This document shows positions 1 through 8,279 of a stretch of DNA of 23,521 bases, in pieces. The stretch lies in the NCBI GenBank assembly GCA_001824325.1, contig MHXC01000042.1, positions 1-23,521 of the forward strand. Reading direction: 5' to 3'. Below the pieces are notes generated by a model. That model was not told the DNA's origin. It was given only the letters and a program-made list of their open reading frames with translations, and did no database searches. Every line of letters begins with the position of its first letter. Positions within the stretch are counted from its first letter, which is position 1. Made by a program: the position numbers and the translations under genes. The DNA comes from Parcubacteria group bacterium RIFCSPHIGHO2_01_FULL_47_10b (GTDB taxonomy: Bacteria; Patescibacteriota; Minisyncoccia; 2-01-FULL-47-10).

Positions 1-476
1 ATCAATGGCACTCCCGCACGGTTATAGTCAACCAACGAATGTTGCCCCTCATGCTGCAACCGTCCCGTATCTTCTTCAATATGAATACGGCGTATTCGGA
101 CCGTTGTACCCGCTCCGCCCTCCTCTTGATTGCGATTGCTCTGGTCAGCTAATAAAACAGTCATCCGCCCCTCAAAACACAACGGCTGATCGTACTGCGT
201 AATTTGATACCCCTTGGGTAAATCCGGATAAAAATAGTTCTTGCGGTCGAACTTGCTATGCGTATTGACCGAGCATCCAAGCGCGATACCGGTTTTTAAT
301 ACAAGGTCAATGGCTTTCTGATTGGGTACGGGTAACGTCCCCGGGTGCCCCATGCAGATCGGACATACATTTGTATTAGGCGTTGTATCGTGCGGATCAT
401 TGGCGCACGAACAGAACATTTTCGTGGCCGTTGCCAGCTGCACATGGATTTCGAGCCCAATCGTCGGCTTTACCAT
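1..476 (-). CDS. gatB: Asp/Glu-tRNA amidotransferase subunit B, N-terminal part (runs off window start)
   Basis: GatB binds misacylated Glu-tRNA(Gln) or Asp-tRNA(Asn) and activates it for transamidation by the GatCAB complex. About 158 codons are present, read from ATG at 476; the C-terminal part lies outside the window. The N-terminus shows the family signature IGLEIHVQL, then two paired-cysteine motifs, CSCAND and CPICMGHPG, which match the four-cysteine zinc site of bacterial GatB. Next come the conserved KFDRKNYFYPDLPKGYQ stretch and, near the edge, IHIEEDTGRL. An in-frame TAA (500-498) lies only seven codons upstream, and no closer ATG fits, so the start is firm. The gene begins 37 bases after rplK ends. 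Its partners gatC and gatA lie near 9.6-11.4 kb on the same strand, so the three subunits are split between two loci. Confidence 0.96.
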   Translation of the reverse strand, partial: MVKPTIGLEIHVQLATATKMFCSCANDPHDTTPNTNVCPICMGHPGTLPVPNQKAIDLVLKTGIALGCSVNTHSKFDRKNYFYPDLPKGYQITQYDQPLCFEGRMTVLLADQSNRNQEEGGAGTTVRIRRIHIEEDTGRLQHEGQHSLVDYNRAGVPL

Positions 477-513
477 AAGTATATATGAAATCCCTAGTTA
501 CTCTGATAGCTCA

Positions 514-939
514 TCACTCTACAATATCAACGCCCATAGAACGCGCTGTCCCCTCAATAATCTTCATGGCTCCTTCGACATCATACGCATTCAGATCTTC
601 CATCTTTGTTTCAGCGATCTCGCGTACCTGTGCGCGGGTTAATTTCGCTACTTTTTTCGAGTTCGGTTCGCCCGACCCCTTTTCAACTTTCGCCGCATTC
701 TTAATCAACTGCGCTGCGAGAGGCTTTTTGATAATAAATTGAAAACTGCGATCCTCATAGACCGTAATAACAACCGGAACCACCTCACCCATGCGGGCTT
801 TTGTGGCTTCGTTGAACTGAACGCAAAATTGTTGAATATTAATACCTGCTTCGCCAAGCGCCGGGCCTAAAGGAGGCGCCGGATTTGCCTTGCCTGATGC
901 AATTTGCACTTTCAACTGTTTGAGAATTGCTTTTGCCAT
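514..939 (-). CDS. rplK: 50S ribosomal protein L11
   Basis: L11 (uL11) forms the base of the ribosomal GTPase-associated centre together with 23S rRNA. The 141 residues match the family's usual length. The N-terminal domain has the [14 protein letters not shown] signature followed by [10 protein letters not shown]. The C-terminal RNA-binding domain includes [21 protein letters not shown] (broken here only by wording) and ends in [12 protein letters not shown]. The stop is TGA at the expected end of the protein, which argues against UGA being recoded in this organism. The gene lies 43 bases after nusG, as in the common secE-nusG-rplK order. What follows is gatB instead of the usual rplA. There is no clear Shine-Dalgarno sequence before the ATG. 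Confidence 0.98.
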   Translation of the reverse strand: MAKAILKQLKVQIASGKANPAPPLGPALGEAGINIQQFCVQFNEATKARMGEVVPVVITVYEDRSFQFIIKKPLAAQLIKNAAKVEKGSGEPNSKKVAKLTRAQVREIAETKMEDLNAYDVEGAMKIIEGTARSMGVDIVE

Positions 940-982
940 ACGTTCATTGCGTTACGATATTACGATTACCGTATTACGAAAT

Positions 983-1528
983 TTACAATTTTTTAATCTC
1001 GAGATAATCCAACTCGACCGGCGTTTCTCGGCCAAACATATTCACCAGAACCTTGACATTGCCGTGCTTATCATCAACTTCTGAAATTTTCCCATCCATA
1101 TCTTTGAACGGTCCAGAGTTGATTTTTACCATATCTCCAATAACTACATCAATTTTGTGCTCTGGTTCTTCCACTTTCATTCGCTCGATGATACCAAGCA
1201 TCTCTTTATCAGTAATGGGCACCGGCGTGTTGCCTGATCCCACGAACCCGGTGACACGCGGCGTGTTACGTACCACGTACCACGACTCATCGCTCACCAC
1301 CATTTCAACTAGTACATATCCCGGATATACGCGCTCCTCTTCAATAACTCGCTTGTTGCCCTTAATTTTGATCTTCCGTTCAGTCGGTACCAACACATTA
1401 AAAATCATGCCCTGCATGTTCATGGAATCGATGCGCTGGCGTAAATTGCGCGCTACGCTATCCTCATAGCCAGAATAGGTATGAATCGCGTACCATTGTC
1501 GTGTATTGTCAGTAATCTGCTTTGGCAT
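983..1528 (-). CDS. nusG: Transcription termination/antitermination factor NusG
   Basis: NusG binds RNA polymerase, alters pausing and elongation, and links transcription to Rho or to the ribosome. The 181-residue protein has the bacterial two-domain layout. An NGN domain starts at about residue 10 (QWYAIHTYSGYEDSVARNL) and includes ERVYPGYVLVEM and TPRVTGFVG. A linker follows, then a C-terminal KOW domain from about residue 128 (GDMVKINSGPFKDMDGKI) to LVNMFGRETPVELDY. Length and motifs are ordinary. The ATG lies one base after the secE stop codon, so the two are probably co-transcribed and translationally coupled. No Shine-Dalgarno sequence is visible. Confidence 0.98.
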   Translation of the reverse strand: MPKQITDNTRQWYAIHTYSGYEDSVARNLRQRIDSMNMQGMIFNVLVPTERKIKIKGNKRVIEEERVYPGYVLVEMVVSDESWYVVRNTPRVTGFVGSGNTPVPITDKEMLGIIERMKVEEPEHKIDVVIGDMVKINSGPFKDMDGKISEVDDKHGNVKVLVNMFGRETPVELDYLEIKKL

Positions 1529-1529
1529 A

Positions 1530-1721
1530 TTATACGATGAATTGCAATACGGTTTGAAATACGAAATCGAGTATGCCTAGAAGCGCCGCCACGGCAATCG
1601 ACATAGCGATAACAACGCCTGTTTGCTTGATTGTTTCATCCCTGCCCGGCCACTGGACTTTGCTCAGTTCAGCGCGTGAAGCCTTGAGATATTCAACGGT
1701 TGCCTGAAAAATTTTGTTCAT
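1530..1721 (-). CDS. secE: Preprotein translocase subunit SecE (short single-TM form)
   Basis: SecE clamps the SecY channel in the cytoplasmic membrane. At 63 residues this is the minimal one-TM form typical of many bacteria, unlike the longer three-TM E. coli protein. The amphipathic N-terminal helix contains the diagnostic motif ELSKVQWPGRDET (about residues 18-30). One membrane segment follows, roughly residues 34-58. Its place directly before nusG is strongly conserved in bacteria. A candidate promoter lies just upstream (1734-1761). Confidence 0.96.
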   Translation of the reverse strand: MNKIFQATVEYLKASRAELSKVQWPGRDETIKQTGVVIAMSIAVAALLGILDFVFQTVLQFIV

Positions 1722-1733
1722 AGTGATAGGTGT

Positions 1734-1761
1734 ATCGTACTAGTTTACGGCAGAAAGTCAA
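1734..1761 (-). promoter_or_regulatory. Candidate promoter for secE-nusG-rplK
   Basis: On the minus strand there is TTGACT (1756-1761), a 16-base spacer and TACGAT (1734-1739), matching the sigma-70 consensus at 5/6 and 4/6. It lies in the short gap between gyrB and secE. A transcript from it would have a leader of only a few bases, which fits the absence of a Shine-Dalgarno sequence before secE. Confidence 0.4.
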
Positions 1762-1786
1762 CATATTGAGCACTGCGCCTCGCGCT

Positions 1787-3739
1787 TTATACATCCAAAA
1801 ATGCCACTTCCTTAGCGTGCGATTGAATGAATTTACGCCGCGGCGCCACTTCGTTACCCATCAAAATATCGAAGTATTGATTCGCTTCCTGCGCATCATC
1901 AACAGTGACAAGTTTTAATACGCGCCGTTCTGGATCCATCGTTGTTTCCCATAACTGCTCCGGGTTCATCTCGCCCAACCCCTTATATCGCTGAATATCA
2001 ACTTTCTGGGGCTCTGCAAAGCGGCTTAATGTATCTGCCCGCTCGCTCTCCGAATACGCATACTCGATCTGTTTGCCAAATGTCATCTTATACAATGGTG
2101 ACTGTGCGACATAAATATTTCCCGCATCGATAAGTGGCTTAAAGTAGCGATAAAACAACGTGAGTAATAATGTTTCTATGTGCTCGCCGTCAACATCGCG
2201 ATCAACCGTGATAATGACTTTGTGATAGCGAAGTTTTGTGATGTCGAACTCGTCCGCGATTGCGGTGCCGAGCGCTACTACTAAGGCCTTGATTTCAGAA
2301 AATTCGAGAATGCGGTTCAGCCGTGCCCGCTCAACGTTGAGGATTTTACCTCGCAATGGGAGGATTGCCTGGAAGCGTGGGTTGCGGGCTTGTTTGGCCG
2401 ACCCACCGGCACTGTCACCCTCCACGATAAACAGCTCGCTCTTCTCCGGATCTCGGGTTGAACAATCGGTCAATTTTCCTGGGAGTGTCAATCCGGACAA
2501 CACGCCTTTTTTCAAAATAGTATCCCTCACTGCGCGAGCTTTTTGCCGCGCTTTCTGCGACAGGAGCGCCTTGCTAATGATTCGACTTGCTTGCTGTGAA
2601 TCCTGCTTAAATAATTTATACAGCTGCTCACCAACGGTGGTTTCCACAATCGTACGGACTTCGGCATTGCCGAGCTTGGCCTTGGTTTGACCTTCAAATT
2701 GAGGCTCTCGCAGACGCACCGAAACAACTGCAGTTAGTCCTTCTTGTACGTCCTCACCCGTTAGCTTGTCGTCATCTTTCCCGTATAGTTGTGCTTCTTC
2801 ACCATATTTATTTAACGTGCGCGTTAACGCAGTACGGAATCCTGTCAAATGTGTGCCACCCTCCACGGTATGAATGTTGTTAGCGAAACTTAATTGGTTA
2901 CTTTGGAATCCCTCGCTATATTGGAACGCAATATCAACCTGGACTCCCTGAGATTCCTCGACGACCGAAAAGATAGCATAGCTTTCCGTATTTTCGTTTT
3001 TGTTGAGATGACGGACATATGACGAAGTACCGCCTTCAAAATAAAACGTGTAGTCAGTTGGTCGGTCTTTGTCCGCGCCGCGCCGTGAACGCTCATCTAT
3101 AATACGGATCCGCAGTTTTCTCGTCAAATATGCCTGTTGCCGCAAGTGGTCAAGAATGGTTTTTAGACTAAACGATGCCTCTTTCAACCCACCCTCCTCC
3201 TTCATAAATATCTGTGAGTCAGGCTCAAACTCAACAATTGTTCCCATATGGTCCGATGTACCAATTTCCTTAACATCGGCTTTCGGAACGCCTCGCTCAT
3301 AGACCTGTTCATATGCCTTCCCGTCGCGATGTACTTCCGTGCGCAACCACACCGACAACGCATTCACTACGGATACGCCAACCCCATGCAAACCGCCTGA
3401 TACTTGATATCCTTCTCCACCGAATTTACCGCCTGCATGCAACGTTGTCATGACGGTCTCAAGTGCCGATTTTTTTGTCTGCTCGTGGATATCTATGGGA
3501 ATTCCACGCCCATTGTCATCGACCCGTACCCGGTTATTATCCAGCAATGTCAACACGATATTCGTCGCAAATCCAGCCATCGCTTCGTCAATACTGTTGT
3601 CGGCAACCTCCCATACTAAATGGTGTAATCCATTTACATCAGTGGACCCAATATACATACCCGGTCGCTTGCGCACCGGATCCAATCCCTCCAATACTTG
3701 AATATCTTTCGCTGAATATGAGGATGGTTTTGCAGTCAT
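1787..3739 (-). CDS. gyrB: DNA gyrase subunit B
   Basis: GyrB is the ATPase and TOPRIM subunit of DNA gyrase, which introduces negative supercoils. The N-terminal GHKL ATPase has VLEGLDPVRKRPGMYIGST, DNSIDEAMAG, DNGRGIPIDIH and VSGGLHGVG. The transducer carries the QTK loop (EGQTKAKLGN). The TOPRIM domain has EGDSAGGSAKQARNPRFQ and the metal-binding stretch VDRDVDGEHI. The C-terminus has QRYKGLGEMNP, typical of GyrB. I use ATG at 3739 (650 residues); a TTG nine codons upstream (3766), three bases after the pheT stop, is possible but adds no conserved sequence. The aspartates of the metal motif are kept, but the usual TDADVDG is VDRDVDG here. ParE is less likely given the motifs. No gyrA is in the window. 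Confidence 0.95.
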   Translation of the reverse strand: MTAKPSSYSAKDIQVLEGLDPVRKRPGMYIGSTDVNGLHHLVWEVADNSIDEAMAGFATNIVLTLLDNNRVRVDDNGRGIPIDIHEQTKKSALETVMTTLHAGGKFGGEGYQVSGGLHGVGVSVVNALSVWLRTEVHRDGKAYEQVYERGVPKADVKEIGTSDHMGTIVEFEPDSQIFMKEEGGLKEASFSLKTILDHLRQQAYLTRKLRIRIIDERSRRGADKDRPTDYTFYFEGGTSSYVRHLNKNENTESYAIFSVVEESQGVQVDIAFQYSEGFQSNQLSFANNIHTVEGGTHLTGFRTALTRTLNKYGEEAQLYGKDDDKLTGEDVQEGLTAVVSVRLREPQFEGQTKAKLGNAEVRTIVETTVGEQLYKLFKQDSQQASRIISKALLSQKARQKARAVRDTILKKGVLSGLTLPGKLTDCSTRDPEKSELFIVEGDSAGGSAKQARNPRFQAILPLRGKILNVERARLNRILEFSEIKALVVALGTAIADEFDITKLRYHKVIITVDRDVDGEHIETLLLTLFYRYFKPLIDAGNIYVAQSPLYKMTFGKQIEYAYSESERADTLSRFAEPQKVDIQRYKGLGEMNPEQLWETTMDPERRVLKLVTVDDAQEANQYFDILMGNEVAPRRKFIQSHAKEVAFLDV

Positions 3740-3769
3740 GCGGGAGTGAAAATTACCTCTTAGCAAATA

Positions 3770-5962
3770 CTAACGAATTACGGCATTGTACATGTCGCGT
3801 AATTCCTGTTCGATCGCCCGATGCGCTTTGTTTACTTCAGCGTCGGTGAGTGTTCGGGATCGATCGCGGTACACAATATGATAGGCAACGCTTTTCTTTC
3901 CAGCGCCTACCTTTGTACCTTCATAATAATCGAATAACGATATAGATTCAACTATTGTCCCGCCTGCCGTTGTCATAGTATCAATAAGTGACTGTGATGG
4001 CACACTATTATCTACTTCAATCGCAATATCTCTCTTCGTCGGAGGAAATACTGGTGGTTCTTTATACAACGCAACGCGCATAGATGCGTCTTGAAGTACC
4101 GCAACATCGAGTTCGGCAACTGCCGTTGTTCCCTGATTATTTAAACCTCCGGCGTTACCCGCAATATCATAGTGCTGCATGGTTGCTTTGTTCGGCTGCG
4201 CGATGATTCCGGCCGGACGACCTGCAATAACAATCTGCGCGACAACGCCCTGATCGAACCATGACTGCGCTGCCTGCTTCTTGTCACCAACTGACTCGTA
4301 TCGCACATCAGTGATGCCGAAATTGGCACACATAGCATCAATAGCTCCACGCAATGCAAAAAACGCCGGAGCACGATGTATATAACTACCATCCGTAACT
4401 TTCTGTGACGTAGTTGCTTCGCTGTCGAACCATGCAAGTCCAAGGCTCCATCGTTCCTGCTCGAATATTTTTCCAATCTCACACAGCTGAAATCGATCGC
4501 ATTGCTTTTGATTCTCCGCGATAGCTCGAAGTAGGCACGGCAATACGCTGTGACGGACATATGCATGGCGATGGCTCAGCGTATTCTGGAGTGCGAGCCG
4601 AGAAATAATTGATTCATCGGTTGTGGTAAGTTCAACATCATCTCGATTGACGAGTGTATATGAATATATCTCGTCGAACCCGCGATTAACAAGTGATCGA
4701 CGTAATTCGTTTCGAAACGTGAACGCAGGATTTGGTTCCGGAGTTTGCACGACGACAAGTGGCAAAGTCGCTGGAATAGCTTCATATCCGATCATTCGTC
4801 CAATTTCCTCGACGAGGTCTACGTCTCGTGTAAGGTCGAGTCGCCAAAACGGTGGTTGTATAGTAAGCGCTTGAGAGCCGCCCTGCTCTGCGTCTGTCAC
4901 TTTGCATCCTAACGCACCGAGTATATCTGTAATTCGCTCTTCTGGAACAGCAATGCCGAGTAGCTTCCCCGGCTTTGCACGGTCGAGGCGCATGGTTGTC
5001 TGTTGTGTTTTCGCATCCTGCATTCCTGGCCACTGATCTACAACAGGTAAGGAGCGAATGGTATCTCCGCACACAGTTCGCAAAAGCTCAACGGCGCGAG
5101 CTAACGCAATGCTTGGTAAGTATTGACTGACTCCAGCGCTGAATCGCGTTGAGGCGTCTGTTTTTAATTTGATTGCGCGGCTCGTTGTGTATATGAGCTT
5201 TCGATCAAAATGCGCCGCCTCGAGCACAATCGACGTTGTGTTATCGCTAATACCAGAACCAACGCCACCCTTAATTCCTGCTATTGCAAGTGGTTTTTTA
5301 GGAGTTGCGATGACGAGGTGCGTGGGCTGCAAAGTATAGGTAATACCATCAAGACCCGTAATTTTTTCGTTTGCTTTCGCGCGTCGCACGATGATATGCG
5401 CATGATCGTCACCCTCGTGGGTAGGCTCACTGCCCTTCGTATCCTTCAGTAATGCAAGATCAAACGCATGGATCGGATTTCCCACATCCAGCATTACATA
5501 ATTCGTAATGTCTACAATATTGTTAATAGCCTCAAGTCCAAGCGCCCGCAACCGATTCTGTAACCATGTCGGCGATTTTGTCACCACGACCTGTTCGACG
5601 ACTTGGCATGCGTACCGGGGGCAATCGGTGACGTTTTCGATTGTCACCTTGATGCGTGGTGATGTTGACGTGCCTTGCGCACTATCGGCCTTATTGAATG
5701 GCTGACGGTATGTTTGTGCGGGCGCAAATGGATAGACTGTCTGGTTGGCATCGATAGCCGCATTCACCTCTCGTGCAATTCCTTGATGCGAATAGCAGTC
5801 TGGCGCACGGTTTGGCAACACATTAATATCCAACACAGTGTCATCCCCCACTTTTTCGATAGTCTCGATTTCAAAACTATGCATTGCTAAAATATCCGCC
5901 ACATCTTGAGGGCTCACTGCGTATGCCAGATACTCTTTCAGCCAGTTATATGAAAACCGCAT
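3770..5962 (-). CDS. pheT: Phenylalanyl-tRNA synthetase beta subunit lacking the EMAP-like domain
   Basis: PheT pairs with PheS in the (alpha-beta)2 enzyme that charges tRNA-Phe; the beta subunit carries editing and tRNA-binding modules. The 730 residues begin with the B1 part (SYNWLKEYLAYAVSPQDV) and pass at about residue 40 directly into DDTVLDINVLPNRAPDCYSHQGIAREV. In E. coli PheT that motif comes only after about 110 residues of EMAP/OB-fold tRNA-binding domain (B2), so B2 is absent. The editing B3/B4 region follows (DITNYVMLDVGNPIHAFD), then B5 and the inactive synthetase-like core (RDVDLVEEIGRMIGYEAIP). A C-terminal FDX-ACB domain starts near PPVFPPTKRDIAIEV and contains RSRTLTDAEVNKAH. 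The reading frame is open throughout, so this is a domain loss, not a frameshift. It follows pheS by 20 bases. Confidence 0.95.
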   Translation of the reverse strand: MRFSYNWLKEYLAYAVSPQDVADILAMHSFEIETIEKVGDDTVLDINVLPNRAPDCYSHQGIAREVNAAIDANQTVYPFAPAQTYRQPFNKADSAQGTSTSPRIKVTIENVTDCPRYACQVVEQVVVTKSPTWLQNRLRALGLEAINNIVDITNYVMLDVGNPIHAFDLALLKDTKGSEPTHEGDDHAHIIVRRAKANEKITGLDGITYTLQPTHLVIATPKKPLAIAGIKGGVGSGISDNTTSIVLEAAHFDRKLIYTTSRAIKLKTDASTRFSAGVSQYLPSIALARAVELLRTVCGDTIRSLPVVDQWPGMQDAKTQQTTMRLDRAKPGKLLGIAVPEERITDILGALGCKVTDAEQGGSQALTIQPPFWRLDLTRDVDLVEEIGRMIGYEAIPATLPLVVVQTPEPNPAFTFRNELRRSLVNRGFDEIYSYTLVNRDDVELTTTDESIISRLALQNTLSHRHAYVRHSVLPCLLRAIAENQKQCDRFQLCEIGKIFEQERWSLGLAWFDSEATTSQKVTDGSYIHRAPAFFALRGAIDAMCANFGITDVRYESVGDKKQAAQSWFDQGVVAQIVIAGRPAGIIAQPNKATMQHYDIAGNAGGLNNQGTTAVAELDVAVLQDASMRVALYKEPPVFPPTKRDIAIEVDNSVPSQSLIDTMTTAGGTIVESISLFDYYEGTKVGAGKKSVAYHIVYRDRSRTLTDAEVNKAHRAIEQELRDMYNAVIR

Positions 5963-5982
5963 AATAAAATGTTGAAATAAAG

Positions 5983-7125
5983 TTACGAAAATTGCCGAAT
6001 AACCCGTAAATCACCGACATACAATAATCGCATATCTGGAATCTGGTGCTTGATCATGATCAAGCGTTCGATGCCACCGCCAAAGGCAAATCCCTGGATT
6101 TTTGCAATTTCACCCGCGCTATAGCCGGCGTGCTTATAGACCTCGGGGTGTACCATACCGGCTCCCATAACTTCCAGCCACCGCCCCTGGAACCACATAA
6201 ATACTTCAAAGCTGGGCTCCGTAAATGGGAAAAAGCTGGGTCGTAGACGCACTTTAATTTGCTCGCTTGTGACGTTCGTCTTGCTTCCTTGAGCGCTTTG
6301 AATGTCGCAAAATAATGTATTAAAAAATACCGTGAGTATACCTTTAAAGTTCGCAGCGCTAATATTAGGTCCCACCATCATTCCCTCAATCTGGTGAAAT
6401 TCGAACCCGTGCGTGCGATCAGCGTTTTCAAACCGATAGGTACGGCCCGGGACAACCATACGGAATGGCGGCTTATGTGTTTCCATATAGCGAACTTGTC
6501 CGGGGCTGGTATGCGTGCGTAGCAGCCTTCGACTGTCATTCTGATTTGCAATACGCCCTGCGCGACCGATCTCGCCCGCTTCTTGCATCCAGAATGTGTC
6601 CCATAAATCCCTCGACGGATGATCTGCTGGCACATTCAATGCATCAAAATTATAATACGGTGACTCTATATCTGGTCCCTCAACAATATCGAAGCCCATT
6701 GAACTAAAGATGTCGGTCACGCGCTCAATCATTCGGCTTACGAGGTGTATATGTCCGACTGGCGTTGAAACCCCCGGTAATGTGACGTCGATAGTATGCG
6801 TTTTCAGTGCTCGCTTCTCTGCTATACCTACGCCGTGCTTCTTTTGCGCTTTCTCGAAGAGCGCTACGAGTTCCGTTCGGACCGCATTGGCTTCTTGAGC
6901 TACTGCTTTTCGCTTTGCTTCAGGAAGTTCCTTGAGTGACTGAAACACCTCGCGAATTGCCCCTTTCCTGCCGAGATAATCCCGCTCCCATTGATCAAGA
7001 GCTACAGACGTTTTTGCTGCTGCAAGTTTTTTGACAGCAGCTTTTTTTAGCGCCAATATCGGAGTTTTCACGACTTTCTTCTGTTGTTTACGCTTCGTTA
7101 CCATAATTCGTTTATTCATGCTCAT
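5983..7125 (-). CDS. pheS: Phenylalanyl-tRNA synthetase alpha subunit
   Basis: PheS is the catalytic class II subunit that activates phenylalanine. A lysine-rich N-terminal extension (about 35 residues) leads into a coiled-coil arm (DYLGRKGAIREVFQSLKEL). The catalytic domain has motif 1 around ERVTDIFSSMGFDIVEGPDIE, with NFDALNVPADHPSRDLWDTF after it. Motif 2 is at RTYRFENADRTHGFEFHQIEG and motif 3 at GFAFGGGIERLIMIKHQIPD, ending DLRVIRQF. The start is uncertain: ATG at 7125, 7119 or 7104, or TTG at 7143. I choose 7125; the sequence AGGG lies 4 bases before 7125 and 10 before 7119, so 7119 is nearly as good. Either start overlaps the end of the upstream membrane-protein gene, indicating coupling. 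Confidence 0.96.
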   Translation of the reverse strand: MSMNKRIMVTKRKQQKKVVKTPILALKKAAVKKLAAAKTSVALDQWERDYLGRKGAIREVFQSLKELPEAKRKAVAQEANAVRTELVALFEKAQKKHGVGIAEKRALKTHTIDVTLPGVSTPVGHIHLVSRMIERVTDIFSSMGFDIVEGPDIESPYYNFDALNVPADHPSRDLWDTFWMQEAGEIGRAGRIANQNDSRRLLRTHTSPGQVRYMETHKPPFRMVVPGRTYRFENADRTHGFEFHQIEGMMVGPNISAANFKGILTVFFNTLFCDIQSAQGSKTNVTSEQIKVRLRPSFFPFTEPSFEVFMWFQGRWLEVMGAGMVHPEVYKHAGYSAGEIAKIQGFAFGGGIERLIMIKHQIPDMRLLYVGDLRVIRQFS

Positions 7126-7474
7126 GCGACCCTGCCAACGCAAGGTCTACGAATACTATCATACCAAAAAAAAGCACTCCGGTCAGAATAGTAAGAGTTC
7201 GTCCTTGCTGGAACGCTAACAATCCAACAACAAGACATGCAAGCAAAAACGTTCGGCGTAGCACTACGGGCAATCTGCTCTGTCCTCTGCCAGCAATCAA
7301 TGTATAGAAAAAACCGATTACGCCGAACATCGATGCAAGTATGCTTAGATAGAAAAACAAAAAACCAATAAAATCCAGTGCGCTCGGATCTAGAGAGGTA
7401 ATAAAAAAATAGGCGGCGGCAAAGCCCAACCCCGCACATACCAATAATCCGATCAGCGCAATTACTCGGTTCAT
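7112..7474 (-). CDS. Four-TM membrane protein of unknown function
   Basis: I do not recognise this 120-residue protein. It has four hydrophobic segments: about residues 4-26, 35-60, 72-88 and 93-114. A basic loop (AGRGQSRLPVVLRR) lies between segments 2 and 3, which by the positive-inside rule probably faces the cytoplasm. The C-terminal tail is short and charged (GSHEHE). There is no signal peptide distinct from TM1 and no enzymatic motif. Its last codons overlap the start of pheS, and tRNA-Asp lies 33 bases upstream, so it is probably co-expressed with pheS-pheT. The tight coupling and clean hydrophobic pattern argue that it is a real gene. Its link to PheS may be only positional. Confidence 0.75.
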   Translation of the reverse strand: MNRVIALIGLLVCAGLGFAAAYFFITSLDPSALDFIGFLFFYLSILASMFGVIGFFYTLIAGRGQSRLPVVLRRTFLLACLVVGLLAFQQGRTLTILTGVLFFGMIVFVDLALAGSHEHE

Positions 7475-7507
7475 GTGGTTCGTTAACTATAGTCGATTTC
7501 GTTACTA

Positions 7508-7581
7508 CGGGGACGACCGGGCTCGAACCGGCAACCTCCACTGTGACAGAGTGGCGATCTAACCAATTGATCTACGCCCCC
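7508..7581 (-). tRNA. tRNA-Asp (anticodon GUC)
   Basis: A complete 74-nt cloverleaf on the minus strand. The acceptor is GGGGGCG/CGTCCCC with one G-U pair, the D stem GATC/GATC, the anticodon stem CCACT/AGTGG with loop CTGTCAC (anticodon GTC), and the T arm GCCGG-TTCGAGC-CCGGT. The discriminator base is G, as expected for tRNA-Asp. CCA is not encoded. Its 5' end is only five bases after the stop codon of the LAGLIDADG gene. Confidence 0.97.
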
Positions 7582-7586
7582 ATTCG

Positions 7587-8273
7587 CTAATTCCACAATT
7601 GTATTATATTGTAAAATGCATTACGTTTCCGCTCCAAATAATACCGATATGACACATTCTTGTACATAAATTCGAATAAAGCAATACTATCGTACGCTGC
7701 AAATGCTAATTCGAATCCTCCCCCTGGTTTCACTTGCAATGAACCACCTGTTACTATCTTTGCTGCCTGAAGCTGTTTATGGAGTTCTTTGAGAAAAACG
7801 CGACTACCGCTGGTAAAGCGTGAATGGAATGCTCGTCCAATCGTATTATTCCGATTCTTTCTTTTGTATTCAACGTACACAACCCCTCCGTCACCATCAA
7901 AGTATCCTCTCACCAGATGTTTTAGATGCTGTCTCGGTATATATGTAGGAAACTCGATCCGTAAACTTTTATTTGGGATCACTCCGTACATGGAAGTCAG
8001 TACCATCACCATATGCTTGCTGCCGATTTGAAGTGTATATGCTTTCTTTCGGTGCTGATATTTCCCTTTCCTAGTACGAACTCCGATGCGATGCTCCGAC
8101 TGCAAAATGCTTCGAATTTTCCCAATGATCTCTTTGTCTGTCGACGTAAATCCGAGATAATGCGATCCACGAACATTGATGTTCACATAGCCATCGGCCA
8201 TCAAAAATCCAAGCACATACGCCATGTGCGGCGACCATGTATCGAAAAATGTTTCATCGACATACTTGCGCAT
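7587..8273 (-). CDS. Free-standing LAGLIDADG homing endonuclease
   Basis: The 228-residue protein has two LAGLIDADG helices: AYVLGFLMADGYV at residues 18-30 (acidic residue D27) and HLVRGYFDGDGGV at 119-131 (acidic residue D128). Two motifs about 100 residues apart indicate a single-chain, pseudo-dimeric endonuclease able to cut an asymmetric site. Basic stretches suited to DNA contact lie around residues 66-78 (RTRKGKYQHRKK) and 137-142. The frame is intact and both motif acids are present, so it may be active. It is not inside an intron or intein: it sits between complete tRNA-Met and tRNA-Asp genes, with a promoter of its own directly upstream. A group I intron without an ORF lies in the tRNA-fMet gene about 420 bases upstream of its start. 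LAGLIDADG maturases or regulatory relatives are an alternative role. Confidence 0.9.
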   Translation of the reverse strand: MRKYVDETFFDTWSPHMAYVLGFLMADGYVNINVRGSHYLGFTSTDKEIIGKIRSILQSEHRIGVRTRKGKYQHRKKAYTLQIGSKHMVMVLTSMYGVIPNKSLRIEFPTYIPRQHLKHLVRGYFDGDGGVVYVEYKRKNRNNTIGRAFHSRFTSGSRVFLKELHKQLQAAKIVTGGSLQVKPGGGFELAFAAYDSIALFEFMYKNVSYRYYLERKRNAFYNIIQLWN

Positions 8274-8279
8274 TCTTTC

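Noticed and set aside
514..516. Possible UGA recoding, known in some CPR groups
   Set aside because: rplK ends with TGA exactly at the expected end of L11, and all genes read through without in-frame TGA.
951..982. Imperfect repeats of CGTAATA between nusG and rplK
   Set aside because: Three short, degenerate copies in a 43-base gap are within chance for an A+T-rich spacer; no symmetry that suggests an operator.
1053..1469. Long plus-strand open frames across the window (for example 1053-1469, 2238-2690, 16828-17388)
   Set aside because: They lie antisense to clearly conserved genes, have no recognisable motifs, and have cysteine- and serine-rich composition typical of shadow frames.
1722..1786. 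Terminator after gyrB
   Set aside because: The GC-rich bases 1770-1786 form only a weak, mismatched stem and no T run follows.
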